Assembly: GCF_001669775.1 (NCBI RefSeq)
Contig: NZ_LXWK01000018.1
Location: 1-64,000 of the forward strand
Reading direction: 5' to 3'
Length of the DNA stretch: 64,000 nucleotides
From: Rheinheimera sp. SA_1
GTDB lineage: Bacteria; Pseudomonadota; Gammaproteobacteria; Enterobacterales; Alteromonadaceae
The notes below the pieces were generated by a model. The model had not been told where the DNA came from, searched no databases, and was given only the letters and a program-made list of their open reading frames with translations. The stretch's first letter is position 1. Each line of letters begins with the position of its first letter. Position numbers and translations under genes: made by a program. Positions 53,145 through 62,176 of the stretch are shown here, in pieces.

Positions 53145-53879
53145 TTACTGCTTACTCACATTCACCGGCATGCTCTTTAACGCCTGCTGCGCTGCTGCAG
53201 TTTTCAGTAGTTCCAGCAACATCGGGTCGGTTTGTGGATGAGCGGCCAGATATAACTGGATTTGCCGTACCACCTGGCGCGAGGCGAAAAACTGGGTTTG
53301 CCGCACTTTGAGATCGGTCAGCGATTGAAAATCCGGTTCAAACGCCAAGGTCAGCTGTGCCCGGTTAATCTGTAGCATTTTCCACTGAGCGTTGACATCT
53401 TTCACCAGGATCAAGTTTTGGTCAGGAACAAAACCCAGCTGCTGCAAGGTGCTGTCCATCACGCTACCAGCCACAGCTACAGCTACAGCGATAAAATCCT
53501 GCGGCGATTTGCCTTGTTGGATTTGCTCTATCACGGTGTGGTCGGCGGAAAAGTAGCGGTAGTCAGCATTGATGAGCGGCGCCAACCAGATAAACAAATG
53601 TTCGCGCGCCGGTAAGCGAGCCAGAGAGTAAATCAAGGTATTGGGCTGACTGCGGGCTAGTTCGAATGAACGCGCCCAGGGTAACACTTCGGTACGACAG
53701 GGCAATCCGGCGCTGCGCAAAATAGCCTCCACTTGTAAATAGGCTGAGCCAGCCACCACTTGGTGGTTCTTTACCACCTGATGAGGTGGTAAATCTTCGG
53801 TCAATACCCTGAGTCCACAAGCTTCGCTCTGTGCTGCCAGCAAAGCGCAAGCTAACACACTGAATATCCATTTCTTCAT
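53145..53879 (-). CDS. Periplasmic solute-binding protein, family 3-like
   Basis: A 244-residue exported protein (signal KKWIFSVLACALLAAQSEAC). CGLRVLTEDLPPHQVV, AILRSAGLPCRTEVLPWARSFELARSQPNTLIYSLARLPAREHLFIWLAP and LTLAFEPDFQSL fit the transporter-substrate-binding-like family seen in orphan periplasmic proteins. No ABC genes adjoin. Two Cys (position about 21 and 56) may pair. Ligand unknown; it shows little relation to the protein at 6151 beyond fold. Confidence 0.72.
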   Translation of the reverse strand: MKKWIFSVLACALLAAQSEACGLRVLTEDLPPHQVVKNHQVVAGSAYLQVEAILRSAGLPCRTEVLPWARSFELARSQPNTLIYSLARLPAREHLFIWLAPLINADYRYFSADHTVIEQIQQGKSPQDFIAVAVAVAGSVMDSTLQQLGFVPDQNLILVKDVNAQWKMLQINRAQLTLAFEPDFQSLTDLKVRQTQFFASRQVVRQIQLYLAAHPQTDPMLLELLKTAAAQQALKSMPVNVSKQ

Positions 53880-53999
53880 GAGTGCCTCCGGTTGAATATT
53901 TCAGTATAGCCAGCCAGAAAAAACACCACAGAACTTCAGGCTACTAATCGGAAAATCCTTTTTTGTGAGTCTGCCAGCCGTTAAAACTGACATAAAAAA

Positions 54000-54032
54000 A
54001 GCCAGTCACCGGGGGTGAACCGGTTACTGGCT
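54000..54032 (-). terminator. Terminator of the TonB-receptor/symporter operon
   Basis: AGCCAGTCACCGG (54000-54012) pairs with CCGGTTACTGGCT (54020-54032) with one mismatch; on the minus strand a run of seven T follows. It lies 20 bp beyond the symporter stop. Confidence 0.85.
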
Positions 54033-54052
54033 AAACACACAACGCAGGAGAA

Positions 54053-55507
54053 CTATTTTTCCAACACCGCCTCGAACCGGCCAGCCCAACGGGTTTGCTG
54101 GCCAAAGGCGAATTTGTTGAGTAGCAGCGCGAAGGCGACGCAGCTAAATAAGGTGACGGGCATCAGATGGATGTAATGCACAGTGGTATAAAAAGGCGAA
54201 AAACTAAACGTCAGCGAACCATACAGCAGCACACCAAAAATCACCGCGGCGATGGCTGCCCGGGCATCAACATTGGTAAACAGCAGGCCAACGATAAAAA
54301 TCGACAGAATCGGCATACTCAGCAAACCGTTTAACTGCTGCAGCAAATTGATAATGCTGTCGGCTTGCTGATAAACCGGCACCAGCACTAAGGTCAGCAC
54401 CGTTAAACCCAGCGTCACGTAACCGCTGAGCTTAAACACATTGGGGTTTTTCTCGAAATAAGCCTCGTGAATGTCACACACGTATAAGGCGGTCGCGGAA
54501 TTCAGCAGGCTGTTGTAAGTCGAAAGTACCGCTGCCGCCATCGCTGCGGCGAAGACGCCACTAAGCCAGCCCGGCATTAAATCGCCGACAATCCTGCCGT
54601 ATGCTGCATCGCCAATATCGCCATAAAGTTTATAGGAGACAATACCCGGCACCACCACGATCGCCGGCACCACCACAATACGGATAATGGCCGCAGCAAA
54701 CACACCTTTTTGCGCTTCTTTGACATTCGGTGCCGCCATCGCGCGCTGCGTAATGGTTTGATTGGTACCCCAATAATACATCTGGATAAAGATCATCCCG
54801 GTCAGCAGCGTTTGCCAAGGCAGCGGCGAATCGGCATCGCCAATCAGCGTCAGTCGCTCCGCCGGAATACCAGAGAAATCAAAATCAATGGCGAACAACG
54901 CCAGCACGACCACCAGCACCGCCATACCCAGCACTAATACGCCATTATAAGTATCGGATACGGCCACTGCGCGCAAGCCACCAAAGAAGGCGTAGACAGC
55001 CCCCACCAAAGCGAAAATCAGCGCGATATACATCAGCGGAATATCCACTTTAAACATGGTTTGCATTAATAATGCACCGGAATAGACCACCGCCGGCATG
55101 TAAATAAAGGCATTGCCCAAGAAGAACAAACCGCCAATCACCGCACGGATGTGCTTGTTATGATAACGTTTTTCCAGAAGTTCAGTGGTGGTGGTGCATT
55201 GATAGCGGTAGTACACCGGAATAAATACTTTGGCCAGAATAATCAGACCAATCACCGCCGCCAGCTCCCACCACACCAGCAACATCATTTGATTGCCGTT
55301 CATGCCGACCAGCTGATCGGTGCTTAAATTGGTTAAGGTGATAGAACCCGCGACAAAAACCCAACTCAGGCCACCACCGGCCAGAAAATACTCTTTGTTC
55401 TGACTGTTTTCATCACGTTTTTGCCCGCGGCATTTCACATAAGTGAGGCCACCAATCAAGGCACTGACGATAATAAACACCGCCAGCTGAATCATGTTAT
55501 CGGACAT
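54053..55507 (-). CDS. Sodium:solute symporter (SSS), sugar type
   Basis: A 484-residue inner-membrane transporter with about 13 to 14 hydrophobic helices. KEYFLAGGGLSWVFVAGSITLTNLSTDQLVGMNG in the first core helix and AAMAAAVLSTYNSLLNSATALYVCDI later (sodium-site Ser/Thr in the SSS fifth core helix) match SGLT/YidK-like sugar symporters, and TELLEKRYHNKHIRA is diagnostic. It is last in the operon below the TonB receptor; galactose or a small galactoside is the likely cargo, brought in intact because both galactosidases are cytoplasmic. Confidence 0.88.
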   Translation of the reverse strand: MSDNMIQLAVFIIVSALIGGLTYVKCRGQKRDENSQNKEYFLAGGGLSWVFVAGSITLTNLSTDQLVGMNGNQMMLLVWWELAAVIGLIILAKVFIPVYYRYQCTTTTELLEKRYHNKHIRAVIGGLFFLGNAFIYMPAVVYSGALLMQTMFKVDIPLMYIALIFALVGAVYAFFGGLRAVAVSDTYNGVLVLGMAVLVVVLALFAIDFDFSGIPAERLTLIGDADSPLPWQTLLTGMIFIQMYYWGTNQTITQRAMAAPNVKEAQKGVFAAAIIRIVVVPAIVVVPGIVSYKLYGDIGDAAYGRIVGDLMPGWLSGVFAAAMAAAVLSTYNSLLNSATALYVCDIHEAYFEKNPNVFKLSGYVTLGLTVLTLVLVPVYQQADSIINLLQQLNGLLSMPILSIFIVGLLFTNVDARAAIAAVIFGVLLYGSLTFSFSPFYTTVHYIHLMPVTLFSCVAFALLLNKFAFGQQTRWAGRFEAVLEK

Positions 55508-55545
55508 CTTGTACCCACAATAGTTATAATTTTAAAAACGAAGGC

Positions 55546-56331
55546 TCAGCCATGTGCGCTGCGGCTGATTTCCAGTTTGATACTTTTAAGCAGTTGGCTG
55601 CCAGGGTGCTGTCCGTTTGGCCGCTGCCCGTCGGGTTGAAGGTTATGCAATTGGATCAACCGGTTAAGCCTGGTAATCGACAACAACATCGCGTGTAATA
55701 ACAACAGATAACCCTGTTGATGCAACTGCTGTAACTGTTCGGCGCTGAGTAGCTGCAGTTTGTCTTCATCGACGGTCGCCAGCCCTTTAATCAACTGGCT
55801 GCTACCATCGGCTTGCAACAAATGCAGGTCTAACTCTTTGATCAGGCCCAGCGCGTTCACTGTTTTTACAAACTGAAATGTCAGATATTCCTGTTGTAAG
55901 TCTTTATCCAGCATGGCTTTTTTCCGACGCAGATAATCCGATGGCTGGCCATTTTCAGTAAATAACGGCATCGCACCTGGTGCGGCCCCCTGTTGCAGCA
56001 CCCTTGAATCATCTACCAGCATCAACTGTGATGGATCTGCCCCCAACAGCAGCGGATAAGTCTGCATGCAGACCGGCTGATAACTACCAAGCCATTGGCC
56101 TTGTTGCAGCCACAGATTCTGCGCCGGCGTCACGCTGTATAACCCCGACAATAACCATTGCCCGGTCTGCAGATGACGGCTGAAAAATACCGCAACATCG
56201 GCCATCACCTGGCTAATTTCGCCAAGCCGCACATTGAGCAAATGCTGCGACGCGGCATAGACCAACGCGGCATCAGCCGTCACAACAGTATCCAGGTGAC
56301 TGGTAGCAGACAAAGGTATGCGCATGTCCAT
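55546..56331 (-). CDS. SapC-family protein
   Basis: A 261-residue protein without signal peptide. The second half is the SapC signature: YLTFQFVKTVNALGLIKELDLHLLQADGSSQLIKGLATVDEDKLQLLSAEQLQQLHQQGYLLLLHAMLLS. SapC proteins recur in Alteromonadales and Caulobacterales beside TonB receptors and tryptophan-halogenase homologues, with unknown role; the name derives from Campylobacter S-layer studies. The start is the ATG at 56331, 3 bp after the halogenase stop and preceded by GGGGG, so the genes are coupled. Confidence 0.82.
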   Translation of the reverse strand: MDMRIPLSATSHLDTVVTADAALVYAASQHLLNVRLGEISQVMADVAVFFSRHLQTGQWLLSGLYSVTPAQNLWLQQGQWLGSYQPVCMQTYPLLLGADPSQLMLVDDSRVLQQGAAPGAMPLFTENGQPSDYLRRKKAMLDKDLQQEYLTFQFVKTVNALGLIKELDLHLLQADGSSQLIKGLATVDEDKLQLLSAEQLQQLHQQGYLLLLHAMLLSITRLNRLIQLHNLQPDGQRPNGQHPGSQLLKSIKLEISRSAHG

Positions 56332-56334
56332 CAA

Positions 56335-57903
56335 TTACCCCCGACTACCGGCTAACCAGCGGTTGATATAATCACGATGCGGCGGCAAAGTTTGCAGCAT
56401 TTGCGCTGTCAGCTGCTGATTGCGGCGGATAATTTGCTGCGCCTGCGCCTGCTGCTGATACAAATAAGCCTGCGCCGTAAAGTCCGGTTTAAAACCCATG
56501 CCATACAACACGTATTGATAACTGGCCGCCGGAAACAACTCCAGCGCCCCATGAAAATCGGAAATCTGCGGCCCGCGGTGTCGCCACAGCTGTAAATCAT
56601 CCAACAAACTTTGCGGAATAGTGGCCGGGTCCAGATGTGCCTGCCAATAAGGCTCTGGTCGTTTGGTCAACATATAATGCAATTTCAGAAAATCCAGGAT
56701 CCGCTGCCAGCGATATAACATTTGCTGATTAAAACGACGCGCCACTAATGGCATGGTCGCTTGATCTGCCGGTAAGTTGTCGGCAACAAACCGCGCCGAA
56801 ATTTCCACCAGCATAATGGCGGTGGCTTCCAGCGGCTCGACAAAACCGGCCGACATCCCAATCGCCACACAATTGTGTTGCCAGAATTTAGTGCGGTGGC
56901 CAGTCGCAAAACTGATTTTGCGGGCTGCAACGCCTTCGGCAGCCTTGCCGATGTAACGCCGCAAATTAAACTCAGCTTCATCGTCACTTAAATATTTCGC
57001 GGCATAGACATGCCCTACACCACGACGATGGGTCAGGCCAATATCCCAGATCCAACCGGCATTTTGGGCTGTGGCAATGGTATGGCAAGGAATAGGCGCA
57101 TCCGGGCTGTCGTAAGGCACCTGCATCGCCAGCGCGCTATCGTTAAACAACAAATGATCAACAGATTCAAACGGCACGCCTAAGGTTTTGCCCAATAACA
57201 ATGAAGCAAAACCGGTGCAGTCAATAAATAAATCGGCTTCGATAGGCATGGAACCATCGGTCAAATGCAAGGCTTTAATCTGACCATCGGCGGTTAATTC
57301 GCAGCGCTCAACGGTGCCAATACGCTGCTCGACACCCAGTTTGGTTTTACAGTGTTGTTTGAGTAAATCGGCAAATGCACCAGCATCCAGATGATACGCA
57401 TAATTACATTGCCCCTGATATTCCCCCTCGGCCAACGACCGTGGAGCCAGCCCGGCTTCACAAATCTGATGCTGAAAATTGCTGTCAATCGCGAACTGAC
57501 TGACATCGTCGACATAAGGCGCTAAATCAATTCGGCCGTAGCCCATCGGCACGGTAAAAGGATGGTAATAGAATTCTTTGTTGCAGTTGGTGTTACTGCT
57601 TGGATCACTGCGGTCTTGCGCATCAGATCGCACCCAATTGACAAATTTTCCGCCTTGTTTAAACACGGCATGGCAATGGGCAAACACATCGGCTTCTTTT
57701 AAGCCAATTTGCTGCAAGGTATTTTTCATCGTTGGCCAGGTGCCTTCACCAACGCCGATGGTTGGAATATCGGCCGACTCCACCAACACCACCTGCAACC
57801 CGTCGGCGGTATTGCTGCGATGCTGTGCGGCGATAATGGCGGCGCTTAGCCAGCCGGCGGTACCACCACCGACGATAACCAGTTTCTTGACTGCTGTTGT
57901 CAT
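56335..57903 (-). CDS. Tryptophan-halogenase-family flavoprotein
   Basis: A 522-residue FAD-dependent protein. The dinucleotide motif VIVGGGTAGWLSAA is at the N-terminus; PTIGVGEGTWPTM follows the usual GEGT segment, GWIWDIGL corresponds to the family GWxWxI motif, and FVEPLEATAIMLVE is the conserved FVEPLE. It needs reduced FAD from a partner reductase. Homologues in TonB/SapC loci lie in sugar- or polysaccharide-use clusters, where halogenation of tryptophan is doubtful; a modification of another substrate is possible. Precise reaction unknown. Confidence 0.85.
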   Translation of the reverse strand: MTTAVKKLVIVGGGTAGWLSAAIIAAQHRSNTADGLQVVLVESADIPTIGVGEGTWPTMKNTLQQIGLKEADVFAHCHAVFKQGGKFVNWVRSDAQDRSDPSSNTNCNKEFYYHPFTVPMGYGRIDLAPYVDDVSQFAIDSNFQHQICEAGLAPRSLAEGEYQGQCNYAYHLDAGAFADLLKQHCKTKLGVEQRIGTVERCELTADGQIKALHLTDGSMPIEADLFIDCTGFASLLLGKTLGVPFESVDHLLFNDSALAMQVPYDSPDAPIPCHTIATAQNAGWIWDIGLTHRRGVGHVYAAKYLSDDEAEFNLRRYIGKAAEGVAARKISFATGHRTKFWQHNCVAIGMSAGFVEPLEATAIMLVEISARFVADNLPADQATMPLVARRFNQQMLYRWQRILDFLKLHYMLTKRPEPYWQAHLDPATIPQSLLDDLQLWRHRGPQISDFHGALELFPAASYQYVLYGMGFKPDFTAQAYLYQQQAQAQQIIRRNQQLTAQMLQTLPPHRDYINRWLAGSRG

Positions 57904-57942
57904 CAGGTTCTGACTCTTATCCGGGATTTTTACAACCTAACA

Positions 57943-57978
57943 TGCCGGACGAGCCTGCAACAACAGGCGGGTCCGGCA
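57943..57978 (-). other. Intra-operon hairpin below the TonB receptor gene
   Basis: TGCCGGAC (57943-57950) and GTCCGGCA (57971-57978) form 8 bp; CCTG and CAGG form an inner 4-bp stem. It lies in the 128-bp gap between receptor and halogenase-like genes. No T-run follows on the minus strand, so an RNA-processing or stability role, giving more receptor than downstream products, is more likely than full termination. Confidence 0.6.
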
Positions 57979-58031
57979 ACGTCAGTCACAGATTGATCCG
58001 GGACAGCACAAAGTGCCGCCCGGTGTTTTCA

Positions 58032-60794
58032 TCAGAACGAACCGCGTACGCCAACAGAATAACGCGAGCCGTTATCTTCGACCGAGTAAATCTGGTTCTT
58101 GAAGCGACCGGTTTGCACCAGTTCTTCTTCAGTGATGTTGATCCCTTCGATAAAGAACGTCAGATACTCGTTGTAGTCATAACTGGCGCTGATATCCCAC
58201 TGGCCAAAAGTTTCGGTGTTAATCGGCTCGCCGTTAAAACCGTTATCCAGTGCCCGCAGGAAACCTTCGCGGTTGTTAAAGGCGATCCGCGCCTGCCACA
58301 CATCCTGTTCATAAAACACCACCAGGTTTTGTGAATCGCCAAGTCCTTCCAACGCAAAACTCTGGGTGCTGTCAGCGGTGACTGACAAGTCGCTGTCAAC
58401 AACAGTGGCGTTGGCAGACGCGCCAAAACCATTGTCAAACATGTGGGTCAGGGCAATTTCATAACCGGTGATACGTGCTGACTCGCCGTTTTGTGGCCGG
58501 GTCACAGTGTAGATTTCCGATGAACCGTTCAGCTCATTGGTCGTGCCCACAACTGCGGTGTTACAAAGGGGAGAATTGGCCACATTACAACCAAAGGCCG
58601 GGCCGGTGCGGCTGGTCATATTGTAAGTTTCAGTACCGGTCAGGGTAACAATAAAGTCTTCCACTTCTTTGCTGAACACAGCAAAGCTAAACAGGTTGGT
58701 ATCGTTGTAATACCATTCATACGAAATATCCCAGTTTTCCGCCTGGAACGGTTTTAACGCCGGGTTACCGCCGCTGGCCGTCAGGTTCTGCCGGCGTGGT
58801 TCGTTAAAAGTGGTGGCCGGGGACATCTGATCCATGGTTGGACGGGTGATGGTGTCGTAGCTGGCAAAACGCAGCACCATATCTTCAGCAATCCCAAGCT
58901 TAATATTCAGATTAGGCAGTAAATTCGAGTAGCTGGTGCCTTGATTGATGGTAGTCGCAGGACCAAACACGTTGGCAAACAAAGTTGCATCCGCTGTTGG
59001 CACGATGTCAGTGACAAAACTCTGGATCGCCATCACCGACACATCCGTCGACGCATAACGCGCGCCCAGATTCACCGTTAACGGCATCTCGCCCAAATCA
59101 TATTGCAGGGTGAAATCCATATACAGGCTGGTGATGTCTTCGTTGATGGTGTACCTGTTGTTTTGCAGTGCAGTGACAATAGGGAAACCAGAATCCGCCA
59201 GGAACTGGTTCATTTTGTCACCATCATAGGTATAGAAGGTATCAATCAAACCAGGGAAGAAGTTGTTGGCGGTATAGGATTTGAAATCAATTTTATCCAG
59301 TGGTGCCGCAGTGCCATAACCACAGAACACGCATTGCGAGCCTAAGATCTGGAACGCTGATTTTTCCCGCTCCTGACGATAAGCACCAAAGTTGGCTTTT
59401 TCAAACACGCCGTTTTCAGCGATGTATTCAAAATCTGCTTTAAATTCATTGATATCATCGGTATTGGTCGGCTGATTGCCTTTTTCGTTGTAGTGCATCC
59501 GCGCGCGGCTGGCATTCGGCAAGCTGCCGTTGACAAAACCGTCGTGGGCGACTGTTGGTAAACCGCCGGTGGCATCAAAGGTATAGTTATTGATCATGCC
59601 CACCACGTTAAAGCGGTCGCGACCTGCACGGTCGTTTTCAGCGCTGGTGGTAGAAATATCAAAATCAGCTTTCAATTTTTCGTTGATGGTCCATTCAACA
59701 TTTAAACCAAAAGCATCATTGGTCACATCACGTGAGTTGCGGGTATGCGACACAAAGTCAGTTGCCGGATCACCGCTGCCCTGGTGTAAACCTACTTCCT
59801 GAGTAAAACGCAGCAAGGTGCCGGTGGTTGGATCAATGTCGGCGCTGCCAACGCGATCCGGTTCAAACCAGGACGCTAAGTCAGTCACCTGCGAATCCAC
59901 TTCAAACTTCGACACCAGACCGTCCAAAGTCACAGTCACATCTTCTGATGGTGCAAATTGCAGCACTAAGCTAGCGTTGGTCCGTTTGCGATCTTGCTCG
60001 TCGATGATCTGATCCCAGTTACGCGGGATATAAGCATTACTGAACAGCACACCGTCTTCTTTATTCGAAATCGTCTGACCGCCGCGCCAACCTGCGGTTG
60101 CGATTTGATTGACCTGTACTTTGCGTTGTTGCTGACTGACCGCCAGCAACACACCAAACATATCGTCGCCAAAAGTGTTACTAATCAGGAAGGAGCCTGA
60201 GGGAGAGGTTTCTTCTGACAGGCTTTCGTACATGCCTTTGATCGACCCTGCAATACGTAAATCGTCGTAATCAAAAGGCCGGGCTGTGGTCACATTAATA
60301 GTGCCGCCGATGCCACCTTCCTGCAATTTAGCCGAGGTACTTTTATAAACGTCGGCGCCGGTGATTTGATCGGCCGCCAGCACGTCAAAGTTAAATTCAC
60401 GACCCGCACTGTCCGTAGCCAGTTGCCGGCCATTGACCAACACGGTATTAAACTGCGGACCAAAACCACGAATGGTCACAGCTTGACCTTCACCACCACT
60501 GCGGTCAATCGACACCCCGGTGATCCGTTGTAGCGATTCCGCCACGTTTAAATCAGGGAATTTACCCAGGTCTTCTGCTTTGATCCCGTCCGACACAACA
60601 GACGATGATTTTTTATCTTCCATCGAAGATTTCAGACTGCTGCGAATACCTGACACCGCAATCACTTCAATTTGTTCCTGCTCTGCTGCAGGCTGCTGCG
60701 CCTGCTGTGCCATCGCCTGAGTGCTGAACAGACTGGCAATTGCAACGCTTAACGCCGTTCTTTTACTGATAGTTGATATTTTATAGTTATGCAT
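58032..60794 (-). CDS. TonB-dependent outer-membrane receptor
   Basis: A 920-residue receptor. Signal peptide ends at AQAMAQQ; a TonB box-like IEVIAVSGI follows. The plug (LKSSMEDKKSSSVVSDGIKAEDLGKFPDLNVAESLQRITGVSIDRSGGEGQAVTIRGFG) is the subtype common in Alteromonadales for carbohydrate uptake. The beta-barrel ends with YSVGVRGSF, a terminal Phe. An operator palindrome stands 54 bp upstream. Probably imports a galactoside too large or too dilute for porins. Confidence 0.92.
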   Translation of the reverse strand: MHNYKISTISKRTALSVAIASLFSTQAMAQQAQQPAAEQEQIEVIAVSGIRSSLKSSMEDKKSSSVVSDGIKAEDLGKFPDLNVAESLQRITGVSIDRSGGEGQAVTIRGFGPQFNTVLVNGRQLATDSAGREFNFDVLAADQITGADVYKSTSAKLQEGGIGGTINVTTARPFDYDDLRIAGSIKGMYESLSEETSPSGSFLISNTFGDDMFGVLLAVSQQQRKVQVNQIATAGWRGGQTISNKEDGVLFSNAYIPRNWDQIIDEQDRKRTNASLVLQFAPSEDVTVTLDGLVSKFEVDSQVTDLASWFEPDRVGSADIDPTTGTLLRFTQEVGLHQGSGDPATDFVSHTRNSRDVTNDAFGLNVEWTINEKLKADFDISTTSAENDRAGRDRFNVVGMINNYTFDATGGLPTVAHDGFVNGSLPNASRARMHYNEKGNQPTNTDDINEFKADFEYIAENGVFEKANFGAYRQEREKSAFQILGSQCVFCGYGTAAPLDKIDFKSYTANNFFPGLIDTFYTYDGDKMNQFLADSGFPIVTALQNNRYTINEDITSLYMDFTLQYDLGEMPLTVNLGARYASTDVSVMAIQSFVTDIVPTADATLFANVFGPATTINQGTSYSNLLPNLNIKLGIAEDMVLRFASYDTITRPTMDQMSPATTFNEPRRQNLTASGGNPALKPFQAENWDISYEWYYNDTNLFSFAVFSKEVEDFIVTLTGTETYNMTSRTGPAFGCNVANSPLCNTAVVGTTNELNGSSEIYTVTRPQNGESARITGYEIALTHMFDNGFGASANATVVDSDLSVTADSTQSFALEGLGDSQNLVVFYEQDVWQARIAFNNREGFLRALDNGFNGEPINTETFGQWDISASYDYNEYLTFFIEGINITEEELVQTGRFKNQIYSVEDNGSRYSVGVRGSF

Positions 60795-60847
60795 GATGTA
60801 ACACCCTGTCCTTTTTTTGATTTTATCTGTCGTCTGTCTTATTAGCC

Positions 60848-60864
60848 TATTTATCTTATAAATA
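60848..60864. promoter_or_regulatory. Gal operator, perfect palindrome, upstream of the TonB receptor
   Basis: TATTTATCTTATAAATA, arms TATTTAT/ATAAATA around CTT, identical in arms to the site at 35818. It is 54 bp upstream of the receptor ATG. Confidence 0.7.
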
Positions 60865-60947
60865 CTTCAATTGTGATTAAACTTCAACCTTTTTTACGTC
60901 TTTTGCCGTCTGAGGGTCGGTAGCCGGTTGTCGCTACCCCGGTCTGT

Positions 60948-62012
60948 TTATTCGAAACTGTGGTCTCTGCCAAAGGCGTAGACGATTTGCTGCTGCCAGA
61001 TTTGTCCGGCAACTAGTAATGCGGAAGGAAAATCCGGACGATTGGGTGCATCCGGCCAGTGCTGCGCCTCCAGGCATAAGCCTTGCCGGGGCATAAAAGG
61101 TGCCGTCAATCCATGCCCGGCGTAAAACTGTAACCCGGGTAAGGTACTGCTGACTGTCAGACTGATGTTACTCAGCGGAGAACTTAAGATGGCCATCTGC
61201 TGCATTACGGGCAGCGGTTGGTTCTGTTCATGCGTCTCAGACCCACCAATTTGCGGCGGGAACAAATAACAGTGATCAAAACCACCAGTCTGGCGCAGCT
61301 GCGGATCAGCCTCTGCTAACTGCCGGGCAATTGATGTAGGCTGGCGAAAATCAAAAGCGGTCTCCGCCACCGCCTGGCGCTGCCCCGTTGGGATCAGGCT
61401 GGCATCCACCGGCAAAAATGAATCGGCAAAGATCTGCAACTGATGGCCATCGATCCCGGCACTGCCATCCAGATTAAAATAACAATGATTGGTGAGGCTG
61501 ATCACGGTACTGCTGTTGGTGGTGGCTCTGAATTGGATCTGCAGTGCGGTACCTTGCAGCCTGATCTGTTGCCACACCGACAGATCGCCCGGAAAACCAC
61601 AGTCACCATCGGCACTGTGTAAAAACAGCAGCAGCTCGTCCGCCGATTGCTGCAGCACTTGCCACGGCCTGTGGCTAAAACCCTTGCCACCATGCAAACA
61701 ATGTTCACCGCCCGCCGTCTCCAGTTGCCGGATCTCAGCACCAAACCGCAATAGTCCACCGGCAATCCGATTGGCATAACGGCCGATTGTTGATCCCAAA
61801 AAACCATCATTCTTAATATAATCATCAATTTGTGGATGGCATAACGTCAACTCTTGCCCATCGAGCTGAATCGAACGAATAGTGGCACCGTAAGCCAATA
61901 CTTCGACCCGCAAGCCAGCCTGGTTTTGCAAAATGAGAGGAGTCATGACCGGATTGGGTATCGGTGAAGAAGAACTCAGGTTGAATGAAACATCGGGTAA
62001 AGAGCTTTGCAT
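60948..62012 (-). CDS. galM: Aldose 1-epimerase (galactose mutarotase)
   Basis: Interconverts alpha- and beta-galactose, about 354 residues. GSTIGRYANRIAGG, LHGGKGFSHRPWQV (catalytic His), NHCYFNLDGS, GFDHCYLFP and the C-terminal catalytic Glu in LCLEAQHWPDAPNR are present. Start choice is uncertain: ATG at 62012 is preferred over TTG at 62027, and ATG at 61946 would be the minimal form. The galactose released from beta-galactosides needs mutarotation before GalK, so it belongs to this locus. It lies upstream of and on the same strand as the TonB operon. Confidence 0.9.
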   Translation of the reverse strand: MQSSLPDVSFNLSSSSPIPNPVMTPLILQNQAGLRVEVLAYGATIRSIQLDGQELTLCHPQIDDYIKNDGFLGSTIGRYANRIAGGLLRFGAEIRQLETAGGEHCLHGGKGFSHRPWQVLQQSADELLLFLHSADGDCGFPGDLSVWQQIRLQGTALQIQFRATTNSSTVISLTNHCYFNLDGSAGIDGHQLQIFADSFLPVDASLIPTGQRQAVAETAFDFRQPTSIARQLAEADPQLRQTGGFDHCYLFPPQIGGSETHEQNQPLPVMQQMAILSSPLSNISLTVSSTLPGLQFYAGHGLTAPFMPRQGLCLEAQHWPDAPNRPDFPSALLVAGQIWQQQIVYAFGRDHSFE

Positions 62013-62036
62013 CTGACTGCCTGCCAATAAATATAC

Positions 62037-62053
62037 TATTTATCAGACAATAT
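62037..62053. promoter_or_regulatory. Weak Gal operator-like site upstream of galM
   Basis: TATTTATCAGACAATAT has one perfect half-site (TATTTATC) and a poor second half, 25 bp upstream of the chosen galM ATG. Confidence 0.4.
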
Positions 62054-62176
62054 AACATCAACACACCCTGCCAATGCAAGCCTGTTGCAACAGAAAATAG
62101 TCAGGGAGAGCTTTTTAATCTGGATGTTTGAGTGAAGATGCTGAACAATAGCGCCCTGTATCAAAAGGAGCATATT

